Assembly: GCA_021234155.1 (NCBI GenBank)
Contig: JAJEKV010000018.1
Coordinates: 17,241,415-17,305,414, forward strand
Source: Isoetes taiwanensis
Lineage: Eukaryota; Streptophyta; Lycopodiopsida; Isoetales; Isoetaceae
Direction: 5' to 3'
Length of the DNA stretch: 64,000 nucleotides
Below the pieces are notes generated by a model. It ran no database searches and had not been told where the DNA came from. It saw nothing but the letters and a program-made list of their open reading frames with translations. The stretch's first letter is position 1. Every line of letters begins with the position of its first letter. This document shows positions 24,891 to 37,432 of this stretch, piece by piece. The translations under genes and the position numbers were made by a program.

Positions 24891-27800
24891 TGCAAGATTA
24901 ATTCTGGAAGAAAATCCCCAGAAGACCAATTTGGTACGGCACATCACATGGTCGAAGTAACAAGGATTTGTTAGATTATGTCTCTTGGTGTTGCTAAGTT
25001 GATGCTGAAGCATGTTCTCATATGATTGTACAGACACATGAGTCTTTCCTTTCTTTTGGGTCTGAACAAGAAATTCAAATTATCATCAACAAATAGATCC
25101 ATCGCAACTGAAGATTCGTAAAAGTTGTTTTGATCACATGAGCATAGGTGCCTTTTTTATGGAATTTTTAGGATGGAGATACTGGATCAGATAACACCAA
25201 TAATGCATATGTTTTAGAATGGCAGAAGACGAAGTGTACATTCACATCATTTGAGCCCTTCATTTAGTTGCCCCAGAAGTCATTGCGACGAAGGTTCTAT
25301 GCCATCATTGACAAATTCCATAGAGTTTATGCTAAAAGAGTCCAACTGATGATTTCAGAGAAAGAATTTCATGCTTCTATTCCTGGCAGTTTTTTTAGCA
25401 ACTCATGTTCAAAGCTTCAAATGCAAAAGAGAAAGAACAAAAAGTGATTGTCATGCAGTATACAATGTTGACTATATTTTGATTGTTTTTAATTACTAGT
25501 GAGAAATATTGTTTCACAGGTCCTGAACATTGAAACAATAAATGAGGCTATGGGAACTTGAGGAGGCACAAAAATGTAGAACCAATTGGGCAAGTCCGAA
25601 GTATCCAAATCAAAAGCACAGAGTGGAAACTTGGAAGGAATACCAATGTTCATTCTAGATGAAAGCACGATTACTGGTATCCCTAGCAAAGGAATTTACC
25701 ATTGGAAAGCAGGGCTCTTCATGGGAAAAAATCAAGGCCAGAAACTGGTACCCAGCTTGGATTTCTATTCTCTTGAGCAGTTTATATTCTGCAGTTATGA
25801 ACTGGTTTTCGGGGGGTTCACCTCTATGTTAGGGGCATATGGCATGTGCGTGCTTCAGGTCGTAAGAAACCCCTATGTATACAACTCACCCTCCATAGAG
25901 ACCCCTATGTATACAGTCTTGTGTTGTCGAAGCAGAATACCCGATTCCATACTTTTACACCGAGTCTAATCCTAATTTACCCTACCCTTAACCATAAATT
26001 TACATTAAGTAGATTATTCATCTAACCTACCCTCTACCTTACATTTACCTCCCAAATTGCACATTTGGGATTTCATTGTGACTGTAGAGCGGCTGTAGAG
26101 CTCGTTGACAGCAAGGCTGAGAGTTATAGGCATATGTTCTATAGGATCAATGTTTTCACTTAATCTACTCCCCAAATGTAGAACAACCCTAAAGACATCT
26201 ATTCCACTTACAAACTCCACTACATCTATTATACACGCCCACGATTAATGCCCGGCCATAAGGTGGGACACATAAGGACTACCACCTCCCCTTTTTTCCT
26301 AATACTTGATCTCAAATTGCTAGTTAGTCGGTCACTTGCATTTGTGAGTCTCTGACCAAGAATCAAGAACAAGTGAAGACTATGTTTTATGTCTCGAAAG
26401 TGTTAAAATTTTGTAGTCCGTAACATGGACACATCGACCAAGGTTTGCATGTACGGATTTATCAACTAGCACAACTCTTTCTTTAAATTTCCATTTATTC
26501 ATAACACTTGAATTAGGTAATGTTCTAAGGTTGTTAAAGGGTCAATGTTTGAAATACAACGATAATGATTGAAAGACAGCCGAAAATCAATGTTCATTCA
26601 GCATACAGTGCACTGCGCTTCAAAGACCTTTTTCTGCTGGAAACTCACCTGAAAAGCTTTTGGAATGCCGAAAATAGCCGAGAGGCAATTTTTTTCGTCA
26701 CGAATTGCCTCGAAATTTTGACCTGGCAAGAATTACCTGTTCCGAAATTCGAGGGAAACCAATCTATTGGAGTGCCGTCTATGGGATCCCAGAGCTTGAG
26801 TTTTTAGACTATAGTTCTGGAATGTGTCTAGAACCTCATCCCAAAGTATAGTACTTTTGTATACCTTAAAGTAAAATACTATGTGTTCTAATACCAATAT
26901 TGTAAAACTTTACGAGACAAAGAAGTTGAATTTAAAAATTGGACGCCATTGGAATCGACCTAGTACCATCCACTGACACCGCCTGCCAGAATCACCTGAA
27001 ACGAGATCCTGTCATCACGTATTGCTAGGTTCAAAACCAACCTCTAAGGTCGTTGTCCAATGGATCTCGGAGTGAGAGTTTTGCAAAGTAGATACTTACT
27101 TCCAGGATTGAGATTCGGGAGGTTCCCCACGGGGGTCATCACCAAGGGGATCTCAGTGCCAGGTAGAGACCAACAATGTGCTCCATGATCCCCCATCAAA
27201 CGTTCTCGGTAGCCAGTTTTGCTATGGGATCCTAGCTGTTAGGATTGCGAAGGTTAACCTGGAGCATAGAGACGGCTGAGATTCACTGGTGACTTCAACG
27301 GTGGAGGTTGTATCGGACTTGACATGCGTCAGCTATGACATAATGGGGGCTTGATTATGGGTTCCATAGGGGACTCTTGCGGGATCGGAGTGGGATCCCA
27401 TTTCTATAATTACATCATTAGATCCTTGTGCGCTCTCAAATCAAGGATTCCCAACTATGCATTCTCGACAGCCGAAAAAACATTTTTTTGAGTCCCTCGG
27501 ATGTCATATTGCATCGGGTATCGGAGAGGGATAAATTTTTTGACAGGAGAGATTAATAGGTGAATATAGTAGTGTTGCAATCATCAACATAATTTGATCA
27601 AATTGTGCTAGAAATTTGAGGTACTACATCAAAGACAATGCAAACATAATATGCAGCAACATTGTTTCTTCAGGTAATGATCCTCCAGCAATCTGCATCA
27701 CATAACAAAACATCAGACATATCACTACTTGTATGAAACACAAGTAACCATGCATAAAAGTTTGTTGATGGAGACATTAGAAACATAACGGACTGTTCCA

Positions 27801-28312
27801 GGAGCAATTAGGATAGTATCCATGGGCATGTATGAAGCAAAATGTGAACTTGGTCTAAATAGCAATACATTTGGTCCAACAAATAATTAAAAAATCAAAC
27901 AACAAATTTTGAGAATAAAATGAGCATTTTGGATTATGGCACACTGCATTTGATGCTAATTTCCTTATTAAAAGTCGATTTGCTGGCAAGTCTTGACTTT
28001 AGTCAAAATATTGGCATCCTATATTGTTTGCTACAAACACCCATCAAGGTAAGTGTGAAGTTCCTATAAATACCCTAACACCTAAGCATGAAAATCCCTC
28101 CTAGTCACCCATAAGGTTTGTACGTGAGATTCCTTGATGTGAATAGGCTTAAACTAGAACCGTTTCATTTGTTTGTTACCATGACATTCTGCTTGCTTAA
28201 TGAGGAAGTTTGGTATCATGACGATGTGCTTCTGATACAATACTGGCATTGCTGTAGGCCATTCCGATACGTTAATTATGAAATGATTGCCTATCTTCGT
28301 ATGACTTCATTT

Positions 28313-28492
28313 ACGTCAAGGCAAGTGGGTCTGTGTTCTTGCCTGATACTCTGATCATTCTTGTCAAGAATGGAAAATGGGTCCACAAAACCTGGAGAAT
28401 CCGGTTCTTCTTGCCTTGACGTAGTACAATGGCATGGGGGAAGCCATTCTTGCTGCCCCCATGACCTGCAGAATCAGGGAGCCCCGTGTAGG
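28313..28492. mobile_element. Structured ~180-bp insertion present only in copy B
   Basis: The first 110 bp are bounded by perfect 13-bp inverted repeats (ACGTCAAGGCAAG at 28313 and its complement ending at 28422). The remainder holds a second hairpin (CATGGGGG / CCCCCATG). Copy A (near 18855) lacks all of it. No clear target-site duplication, so the type is open; a foldback element is the simplest reading. Confidence 0.55.
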
Positions 28493-28994
28493 GTCATTCC
28501 ATACTATTGAGTTATCATCCCATATCGTTCTCATTTAATTCATTAGATAAAAGCCTATTTCTGCCGGCAGAAACCTCGTCAACCAAAACAAAATGCAGAA
28601 AGGGCCCATCTCATTTGCATTATCCTCATAGAATAAAACATATGGTTCTAGAAGTAGAAACCACAACTCTTGTGACCCTAAAATCGGGTCCGTTTATGAG
28701 GCCAGCATCATCCAATCGGTGAGATGTCAAAGAATATGAGGCACAAATATTGCCATGGTGATTTATCAAGCCAATTCTTTCTTGAACAATAATGGTAGAA
28801 TACAAAGTTGGCATCGCTATTCCATACCAAGAAGCCTCCTTGCAATTTCATTACAACTTTCTGCATCAAATTTGGTTGTTACAATAGAAATGAAGCAAAA
28901 TTCTTGGGAAGTAAATTCTATACCTCCAACGCCTTCAACCGTTGAGGTCAAATCCGCAAAGATGGATACAGTAGAACAGGAAGCGGTACACCAA

Positions 28995-31301
28995 TTACAG
29001 TACAGAATTATTTGCAGAACCTTGTCTAGATGAGCATACACAAGAACAATTTGTGGTACTTCCTTCAACCATTCGTTTGTCACGGTTTATCAATGTTTTG
29101 ATCAGCGGCAACTTTTTTCTGACTTGCCTCCAAATCTGGTCAATAGCCCCGTTAGGCTCTTCATATTCAAAATACTTTCTTACCTGAAAGAAAAAGGCAA
29201 CATAAAGTTAATACAACACATTGCGCATGCTAATACGCAGACAAAAAAATTTCTCAAAGATCCATTATGATTCAATATTCAGTGCTTTAAAAACATCTGC
29301 TCTGGCATTTTTGATGCTCAAGCCCTTCCAGCAAAAGATCATTGACATCCATCCTAACTAGATTATGCCTAAAAGTCAAATCATGATCAGGTGTCACGTC
29401 ATTTACTCACCTCTAGGTTATTATCTAGGTATATTAACAATCTCCGACTTGACACTTCCGTTTTACAGCCCCCCTCCTAACCATACAAATCCAGACCATA
29501 CAATTTGGAAATCAAAGTGGTGATGGGGGGCTACAAAAAGAAAACTAGCCCTCTGATTAGTGGTGCTGTACTTGGCATAGCCACTCATAATGAGAAAACT
29601 TGCACACAGAAGTGGAAAAGAAAGCAGAAAGCAGAAAGAAAAGAGGCAAGCGTTCAAGCTCATTTGTTTAATTTGTTGGGATTACTGCAGCCTCCAAATA
29701 TCATGTTATGAAAATGCCACTGCATGAGAGCTTAAAAGACACACAGGAAATTTGTTCTTCTGCTACTGCCATGAGGTTCTTGAGTATCATACTAGGCTTA
29801 GAAACATCTACAGTGCCTCTACTAATATACATAAGTTTCAACTAACTAATACAGAGATTATTGTTGACTTGATAATATAGCAAACATAAACTTGAGACAT
29901 TCAAGCATACATACCTCACGCAATCGTTGCTGCTTTTCTTTGATAATTTCATCATCCATTTGCCTCAGCAATGAAGGAAGATAATCGGGTTCCACTGCCT
30001 TATATGTCGGAACAAAGACTGCAAACTTGCTGTAATCCAACTCATCTTCAAACGGAAGTTCAATGTCATCACTGACAATAACCGGTACGCATATACTCAC
30101 TATAGCATCAAACAGCCGACAAGCTGATGGTGTATCACCAGCTGGATGAAGACAAAATTTTGAACTTCTCATCCCTTGAGCTGCCAGTCGCCTGCTCTCA
30201 CGGGATTGTGTACCATGTTTTATTATCATGTCTTTTTCATTTTCCAATATTTGAAACAGTTGGTCCCGAATCTTACCACCCTGCAGTAATTAACAATTTA
30301 TTACTAGCTGACAATCTTAGCAACGGCATGCAATAAGCATCCATTCTGGATTTCAAAAATTAGGGTTGACTAACATAAGCAATTACCTCTTTTCTATAAC
30401 GATTCCCCATAAAGAAAAGCAGGGTATCCCTCTTCAATGTGCTATTTTCTTGAATATAGGAATTTATCCGATGGGAATATGGTAGCACCACATCCTTCAC
30501 GAAAGAAGCTTGATCAGGAGCAAATCTTCCGAAATCAGAGAGTAAAAGCACGCATTTCTTTATCCGTTCCCTAATCAGGTAGAGAGCATTCGGATCTTGA
30601 CAAATAATAACATGATCCCTACCGCCATACCGCTGCCAAGTTTCTTGCTTTTCCAACCATGCCATTAATTTTTCCTGCATCTTGTCATCACTATATTTGA
30701 CATCTTCGTTGCTGCCTGGTCCGATCACCGTCAAACTCAGAGATGAAAAAAAGGGCACATAAAATACATCTGCCTGATCTTTATCAAAAACTCTGACATA
30801 AGCAGAGCTCCATTTCTCACCTTCCGGCCTTTGCATATCTGTGAAAAGCGACCATTCTGCACCATGCTGGTTTCCAGGGTATTTCAAATCTTTATCATCC
30901 AACACTGGACTTTTGAGAATACCTCTAGCTTTTAAATACTGTTCTATAACTCCGTAAGTAAATTCTTTGGGAAGGTCATACATATATACCTTGATACGAA
31001 AACCTTGAGATCCGTGCAAGGAGAGCTTTTCTTGTGCAGTGTCCTCATTCGGCGGCGATCTTCGCAAAAAAACCAAATTTGCCAAGCCCTGCAATGTGAG
31101 GTAGAGAAGCAAGAGCACAATTGTGACCGCCCAGATAATGGATCGGCGCCGCATGAAGCTCCAAATGGTTGAATCTTGTGCCATATTTCTCCCTTGGTTT
31201 TTGTGATGCTCTGTGATGTCATGGCCCGCCGTTTCTGAGGTGGACATTCTCTCTTCCGACGTGTTTGCCATGTCATGTGTTCTTTTGTTAGCAAGGGCCA
31301 T
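28995..31301 (-). CDS. ARAD1-like exostosin-family glycosyltransferase (GT47)
   Basis: Three exons join in phase 0: 31301-30387 (305 codons, donor GTAATT), 30280-29915 (122 codons, acceptor CTGCAG, donor GTATGT) and 29183-28995 (62 codons plus stop, acceptor TTTCAG), giving 489 residues. It is a type II membrane protein: basic cytosolic tail, one membrane anchor (about residues 54-77), then the exostosin domain with KVYMYDLPKEFTYG, FYVPFFSSLS, GGRDHVI, FFMGNRYRK and the nucleotide-sugar region [16 protein letters not shown]...[13 protein letters not shown]. It ends in a Cys-rich tail (NCSCVC). The order and wording match Arabidopsis ARAD1, a Golgi protein needed for pectic arabinan, so an arabinosyltransferase role is likely by homology. 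The N-terminal tail is longer than in ARAD1. A truncated second copy lies at 19.3-21.2 kb. Confidence 0.9.
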
Positions 31302-31321
31302 AGATTTTTTTACCTATACAC

Positions 31322-31448
31322 AATGACCTCGAATCAAGGATTCTGGTGTGGATGACCTCGAGACAAGGATTTTGGCGCGGAAGAAGTGCCCACACGCATT
31401 CATGTAGAGGCACTACTACACGCTCAAATCCTTGCCTCGAGGTCATTC
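31322..31448. repeat. Direct and inverted repeats just upstream of the ARAD1-like start
   Basis: ATGACCTCGAATCAAGGATT (31323) and ATGACCTCGAGACAAGGATT (31352) are direct repeats, and the inverse copy lies at about 31426-31447. They could fold into a hairpin of about 21 bp within 150 bases of the start codon. This may be a small foldback element or a 5' leader structure. Confidence 0.65.
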
Positions 31449-31449
31449 C

Positions 31450-33239
31450 TTAGTTCCTTGCTTGTAGCTATTGCATCAATTCACACAGGGTCCCACAAGC
31501 TACAGATTGAGAGGTAGATGGGAGCGGCCGCAATTGTTACGAGAAGCGATACGATATGCATATTGCCGATTCTGGGTTATTGAAGAGATACTTTCCACGC
31601 TTTTGAGAGCCCCATCAATGCGTCATTTGACTTTAGCATTTCATTCTATGCTTCCACGGATGAGCCCCATCTGTGCATGACTTGGCATTATATGTACTTG
31701 AGGTTCTGGATGAGCGTCTTTAATTATTGAGCTCTCAGTAGTCATCATCATCTGCTTATATTTTCTTCTTGCTTGTCCAGTATCATCATTACTACAAAGA
31801 ATTTTCTCAATCCTAGTAATAATAGTTGTACTAGGCCATTGTATGGGTCCCATGGCCACTTGGTCTTTGTGGACGTTAAAAAATCTACTATTCTATTTCT
31901 ACATCCACGTTGTGGTCATGTTCAAACTATGGGTATATCCATGGTATATCTAGAACTTTGTCATGTTAAAGCCACGTCAAAAAGAGAAAAAAAAAAAAAA
32001 AGGTGTGTTAGTTGTGCATTGCCCTTACAACTATTTTGAGATGTACACTAATGATACGTGAAAGATGCAGAGAAATCAGAGAAGATGGAGAGTCAACAAT
32101 GACTAGCCCAAGGCGAGGAATTTTACTTATTTCTTGCTTCTATGGACAAACATATATTGCAATATGCAATGAAGAAATTGGCATTAGATATATGATTATG
32201 AAGATAGGGACTAAAAATTTTATGTTTAGCATGTAACATGGACTTGACATCTATAAGTGCAGATTGTGGAGTAGATCCAAGTGTATAAACATCATACACA
32301 CTTGGATAAACATCATACACTGTATCATGGCAATGATTAACATATGCAAAGCTAAATGATTAAAATGTTTTTTCATGTTGAATGGGAGATCCTTGTTCCT
32401 CCCATTCAATTCAAGAGAAGCAACTTAAGCGGAACACATGCAGATGACAATTGGGTCTTGATGGGCAGCTTTACACATTCTAGGATGACAACAATGGAAT
32501 AATTGTCTGGCGCACTCTAATGTTGTTCTAGTGAGGACGGCAGAGGTTTCAAAGCCATTTACTCCAAGCCATAGTTTTGATCTTTTTGTTCTAGAATTGG
32601 CGGATAGGTTAGAAGATTGTCCTTCAGTTACCACAACTTCAGCAGATGCAAAAAAATGCACGTGGATTGATTAGAGAAGAAGAGATTAAAGCTACCGTTT
32701 AACATATTTGAGCCTCGAAAGAAATCAGATATGGAGCCCTAATGCTCCATCAATAGGTTGTGCATTCTTCAAGGTGGTGAGGACCTCCCGCAAAATAAAC
32801 CCCAAGGTGAATGGGCGATGATAAGATTATCTAAATGGTCCTTAAGCTTAAATCTTATGGGCCATGATCGAGTCAGGTAATAGAGGTAACCTTGAGCTAG
32901 TAGTTCGCGAGTCAAGGAGGTAGTTAGGGGGATGGCCTCCTTAAAACCACAACTTATTAACTAAACTAACGTGATGTGCTACGTATTGCAGGTCAGTAAA
33001 GGAGGAGCATGGAGGAAGGAGCACATCACAAGAAGAATATGAGCTATAGATTTTGTGCTTAATTATGAACTCCTAGATATGTTGTGACGACATTATGTGT
33101 TAACTTTTATAATAATAACTATTAAGGCTATAGAATTTTGTATAAGTATGTAAGTATAGCCTTACAATTAACGTTATAAGTAAATATCAGAAGTTGATTG
33201 AATTTATAGCCTGAAATATTGTATTTATATTGTATATTT
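31450..33239. other. No gene recognised; may include a decayed LTR
   Basis: AT-rich with short motif-free frames and an A run near 31990. The end at about 33250 (GGAACATCACA then TTCCC) resembles the LTR/polypurine border of the complete element at 43.0 kb (GGAACGTCACA then TTCTC), so the last part may be a decayed 3' LTR; its left end could not be fixed. Confidence 0.35.
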
Positions 33240-33339
33240 TAGGGAACATCACATTCCCAAAGATAATGATGTCCTTAGCGTTATGGTAATGTAACGAATC
33301 TGCATCAATCTTATAATATACAATAATAAGGAAAACCCC

Positions 33340-33625
33340 TACACAACCTCCGGTCGTGTGCATATGCAGTGCATCATGGCTAAGGAATGTTTAAGACGAT
33401 CCCATCATCACCCACGATTACTTGCTCCACCTACATGACCCTCGGTCATGCGCACTCGCAGTGCACCATGGTCCTGAAGGTTTAAGCATAGGGAACATCT
33501 AGGATAATCACATCATTGCCCATGATCACGTGCTTAATCCTACATGATCTCCGATCATGCACACCTGCATCATGGCCGAGAGAACATTTAGGATGATCTC
33601 ATCATTGCCAATGATCCAATACTTA
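33340..33625. repeat. Three tandem ~100-bp units in the relic's 3' region
   Basis: Units start near 33345, 33430 and 33538. Each has a form of CCTACATGA(C/T)CTCCG, then GTGCA(C/T)CATGG, then ATCCCATCATTGCCCATGAT. They are diverged by roughly a fifth. Non-coding; they lie between the chromodomain and the LTR-like border. Confidence 0.6.
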
Positions 33626-33684
33626 CTTGTATGCATCTTAGCTACGCTCTCTCAACTTAAGCACTTACATACATGTTAAAGCCA

Positions 33685-33955
33685 TCACTTACTTGACGAG
33701 CCGACGTCAACTAAAATGGAGGCAGCCTGGTTGTCAAATTGCTCCATAAACTGTGGGTACTGTCTTTTCAAATCTTGTTTTAATACCCAAGCTGTGTCTT
33801 CTATAGCCAAGTGCTTCCACTTGACCAGATATTGAAGGAACTTTGACCTTCTTGTCTTCTTAAATGCCTTATCAAAGAGGCTTTTGGGGACAATCTCAAC
33901 TTGTTCCTCTGGCATTTCCAACAATGTTGGGGTCTCAACAATCTCAACAATGTTC
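33685..33955 (-). pseudogene. Retrotransposon chromodomain fragment
   Basis: The C-terminal part of the 102-residue frame starting at 33993 reads VEIVPKSLFDKAF, then FLQYLVKWKHLAIEDTAWV, which is the chromodomain found at the C-terminus of chromovirus integrases (aromatic cage residue positions Y/W present). It is thought to guide integration to modified chromatin. Immediately upstream, without any integrase core, comes the gag fragment, so the domain is a stranded end of a deleted pol. Confidence 0.75.
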
Positions 33956-34405
33956 TGCCGGCCCAATAAGGTTTGCAGTTGCCATCTTGCCAATGTCCTT
34001 GTCCTTCATCCCATATGAATTCCCAAATTCTTCCATCTTATCAAGCCATGCCTCGGCTTCCATATCTGACCTCTCCTTCCCCGAAAACTGTCCCAACTTA
34101 CGAGTTTTCCAGACATTACTCATGGCACTGTCTATCTTCTTCTGATAATCCTCTCCTAGGTCTGCCATGAGCGCTGTCTGGTTCACTCTCTGAACTTCTA
34201 TCTGATCCACGACTTGGGTTATTATCTGTGCTGGAGCTCGACGGACTAGGGCTCCTCCTATTTCTTCTCTTTCTTTTCTAGTCCCTATGTGCCACTGGTG
34301 CTGCCTCCTATGCCAGTTGGTCCCCCTGCGCTGCCTCCTGAAGAGGTGGTGGAGGTGGCATAGCCCACACTCCCGAGCTCGCATGAGTGGGGTAGCCCAT
34401 TGCAC
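33944..34405 (-). pseudogene. Ty3/gypsy gag fragment
   Basis: The frame 34405-33944 contains VWKTRKLGQFSG, AWLDKMEEFGNSYGM and KMATANLIG, which align to the gag of the complete element (IWKNRKLAQFHG, EFWLDEMKEFEKSYGM, KVATTNLTG). The homology stops after ANLIGPA, where the complete gag continues with the W-rich part of the capsid; the next bases belong to the chromodomain segment. Confidence 0.75.
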
Positions 34406-35499
34406 AAGCTACACCATCTGCTTATGCATCTGTACCAGTTGCATGTTGATACTCTGCCGACGTATCTTCCTCTTCGTCAGGTTCCCTGCCAAACAAGTTC
34501 CTAGGTAGCCAATTGCGTTGTCGGCCTTAGTTCTCCTAGACTTGCGAGGCTGAGTTTCTAGCTGTAAGTATTAATCACACATGCTTATCATTCGAAGTTA
34601 TTTGTTATTATGATACTCCTATGTTGATGTATTTCAAACATAAAAGAAATCAAGATAACACAGGATTGACAAGGTTGCAATATTATTTCTATTAATCATA
34701 TCAGAATTATAGAATTTAATTTTAAAAGTTAAAACAATACACTTAGTAATTCAAAACATTTGTTATTACACTTGGAGGGTTTAATCTCTCAATTGGCACT
34801 TAGACTTGAAGAACTGCTTGATGTCCTTCAGCCTGAGACCCTTGCCGATGTTTCCTATGATGTTTTGTGAAGATCCCTCCTCCAAAGCTCAAGCCAAGCT
34901 CCGGTACCCTAGTTACGATTATCGCTAGGGGGGCGTCACTTAGATGCCCTCATGCAAAATTCAGACTATATAACGCCACTGATCTCTTGAAGAGAATAAC
35001 ATGACCTATATTCTCGCTTATCTTGGCATGCTTGCCAAAGCCCAAAAGTGCTGTGAGGAGGGCGACAACCTCTTTTCCCCTTGTGCTGAACTCCTAGTGG
35101 AACACTACCATTTGCCCCTGGCTTAGAGCTAAAAGGTAATATCGAAGGGCTTTCCCTCGTTGGGGTCCTGCCTTTGCTTTTCCTGCCCTTGTTCCCTTCC
35201 TTCCCACTGAGCTGTCATAGATATCTAGTGCCCAGATGGTCGTCATGATCTCTCTTCATCGTAACGGCGCTCTCCAGATTGATGTGAGCTTTTTCCCTCA
35301 TATTGCTCGATCTGAAAGGCTTGCTCGTGCTTGGTCCTTTGCCTGGCTCGTATAAGTTTCTTTGGATTTTTTATAAATTTTCTTCTAATATGAATGGTTG
35401 CGGCTGCTAAAAACTCTTCCTTATGTACTCATAAGCTGTCACATCTAACATTGTTTCTCCCCCATAGGAGTGCTGCTCAGCTACCTCTCGGGAAAACTC

Positions 35500-36907
35500 T
35501 TGGTAGGAGTGGTCGATGAGGTCTCGTTTCGTCCCTCTGCCATAAGGCCTAAGAGTTCATCTATTCTTAGTCCTTGCTCCAAGCATCATAGTAGCTGGAG
35601 GATATCGTTGGCAAAGGGGTACTCCTCCCCTTCGATGACCACCGGGGATAAGGTTGTTATGCCTATCGATGGTTCCGTGGCCCTTCTCATTTCTTCTTCA
35701 TGCTGCTCAATCTGCATTTCCATCCTTTTTGCGAGCCATCTCTCTTCCTCTTTATCTCGTTCTTCCACTTCTTCATGCTGCTCGATAAAAATAAAGTCGT
35801 TGGATGAAGCATTGATTTATTGTCCAAATCCTTTACTTTGTTGATGGCCTTGAAGTGCCATGTTGCTAAAACCGGTGTTGTTTCCTCGTATTTTATCTCG
35901 TTACCTTTCCAATACTATTCTATACCAGGTCAAATTGAGCTCTTGTTTTATTAATATCGTACTTAACGTATTAATATGTAAAGTACGTATGATACGTACT
36001 TTATAAAAAAAAATGTGCAAAATTCATTAGAAAACATATTATTATATGTTATTATTATAGAATAGCGAAATTATGGAATTGTGGCTTAAAAAAAAAAAGG
36101 AAAACCCAAATCCTCGTGGGGAAAAAAAAACCCCAAAACTTCCCTCCTCTGACCTTTTACCCTAGCCGCCGGATTCGAGCCAAGAGGTCTGTCATCAGCT
36201 TCGAAGAGCCAAGAGCCCAAGAGGTCTGTCATCAAATGGGTATGTCATCAGCATTTGAATGCTTTGATCGAATGCAACAATCAGCAACTACTTACATTTG
36301 TTTGTTTCTGTGTGCAGATTGCAAGTGGAGATAACTATTCTTACATCAGCTTTGCTCTTGCTTCCTGTGTGTTTTTGCTTGAACAAATATTTCATTCCTT
36401 GATCTTAGAGATTGCAGGTGTTAATATAAAAATTGTGTATGGAGATTTGAACCTAGCTCACAGCTAGCCGAAGCAGGAAGCAGCAAGCTCAATGCCCCTA
36501 AATACAAAATCACCTATTGTATTTCAGGTCTTTCCTTTCTTTATCTTGCGGCTCATGTAATCTGGCATGATCCTCATTCGATCCCAAATCTGGTTCTTGA
36601 CTCTTGCACCCTCACCCAATACTTGACTGAGTATCTCCAAGGAGACCCATTTCCCTCCCCTTGGTGGGATGGTGACTTCGCAAGATAGGACTTCTTGATC
36701 ATATTGGCACATGATGTCGGTGTAGAAGGGTGTCATTGTCAATGTTGCGTGAAGGTCGAAGAGGTGGTCAAATACCTGGAAAGCTTCCTCAATAGGCACC
36801 TCATTGATGTGGTTGGTGTTGTTGTACCATTCGACGAAGTTGGTAGGAGCTATTGGAGCAGAGAATAGAGTAGAAATTGGTTTGTAAAGATGACAAACAA
36901 ATTGCAA
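35500..36907 (-). pseudogene. Homologue of accessory ORF1, in two pieces
   Basis: The N-terminal piece, 36907-36524, aligns with ORF1 of the complete element (for example SLEILSQVLGEGARVKNQI against FHTLLQMLGGDEHARNVI). The C-terminal piece, 35768 to about 35500, aligns downstream (VVIEGEEYPFANDILQ against VLLNNQEYLILEDIMW, then a shared RIxELLxLxAE-like stretch across a stop). Between them, 35850-36520 carries unrelated sequence with a short direct repeat (CCAAGAGGTCTGTCATCA, twice near 36180-36235) and an A run, probably a later insertion. Function unknown. Confidence 0.6.
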
Positions 36908-37432
36908 AATTGCCTAAGCAAGGAGAATACAAGTTTAGGTAAGGAAAAGGTCAAATGGAGTTCCCGTATATAGAACAGAGCTGCCTAGATTTCCATGCCC
37001 AAGTCGCCTGTTGGAAAAATCTAGGTTTTGGGAGGTATAATGGCCAATCTTACTGATTTGAAGAGCCATTATAGCTAAAACAAGGTATGAAATGGCTTAC
37101 TGGGTGATTTTTGGACAACTTTGGATCAAACTTGGGCAAGCTGGGTTACTTCGCGTGAAAGGGAGTCTCCCAGATTGCCAGAAGGACTCCAGGCGTAGAG
37201 TGACCTGGGTGGACTCTTTTCTGGCCAAAACTTAAGATTTTAGCTAATCTAGGATGAACATGCATGATTTACTTAGTTCTACATGATCTACTAACTTACC
37301 TCATTAATCTAACACTTTTAAGTCAAATTTTTTGGAAACCGGGTTCCCTTGAAAGGGGGTCTCCCAAATTGGTGGTGCTCTTTTTTTTTACCAAAAAAAA
37401 TTCCATTTTAGGCAAAATTTAAGACGAAATTC

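Larger units (their letters stand above)
21188..30826. repeat. Copy B of the duplicated block
   Basis: Collinear with 11962-21174 but about 430 bp longer, mainly through a 343-bp TIR element (22682-23024) and a structured insertion (28313-28492). The block 26563-27335 differs from its partner (17065-17800) far more densely than the rest. Copy B continues past 30826 into the intact first exon of the ARAD1-like gene. Confidence 0.9.

Noticed and set aside
33340-33625. CRISPR-like spaced repeats
   Set aside because: Three diverged tandem units of ~100 bp in a plant retroelement relic; no short identical repeats with unique spacers.
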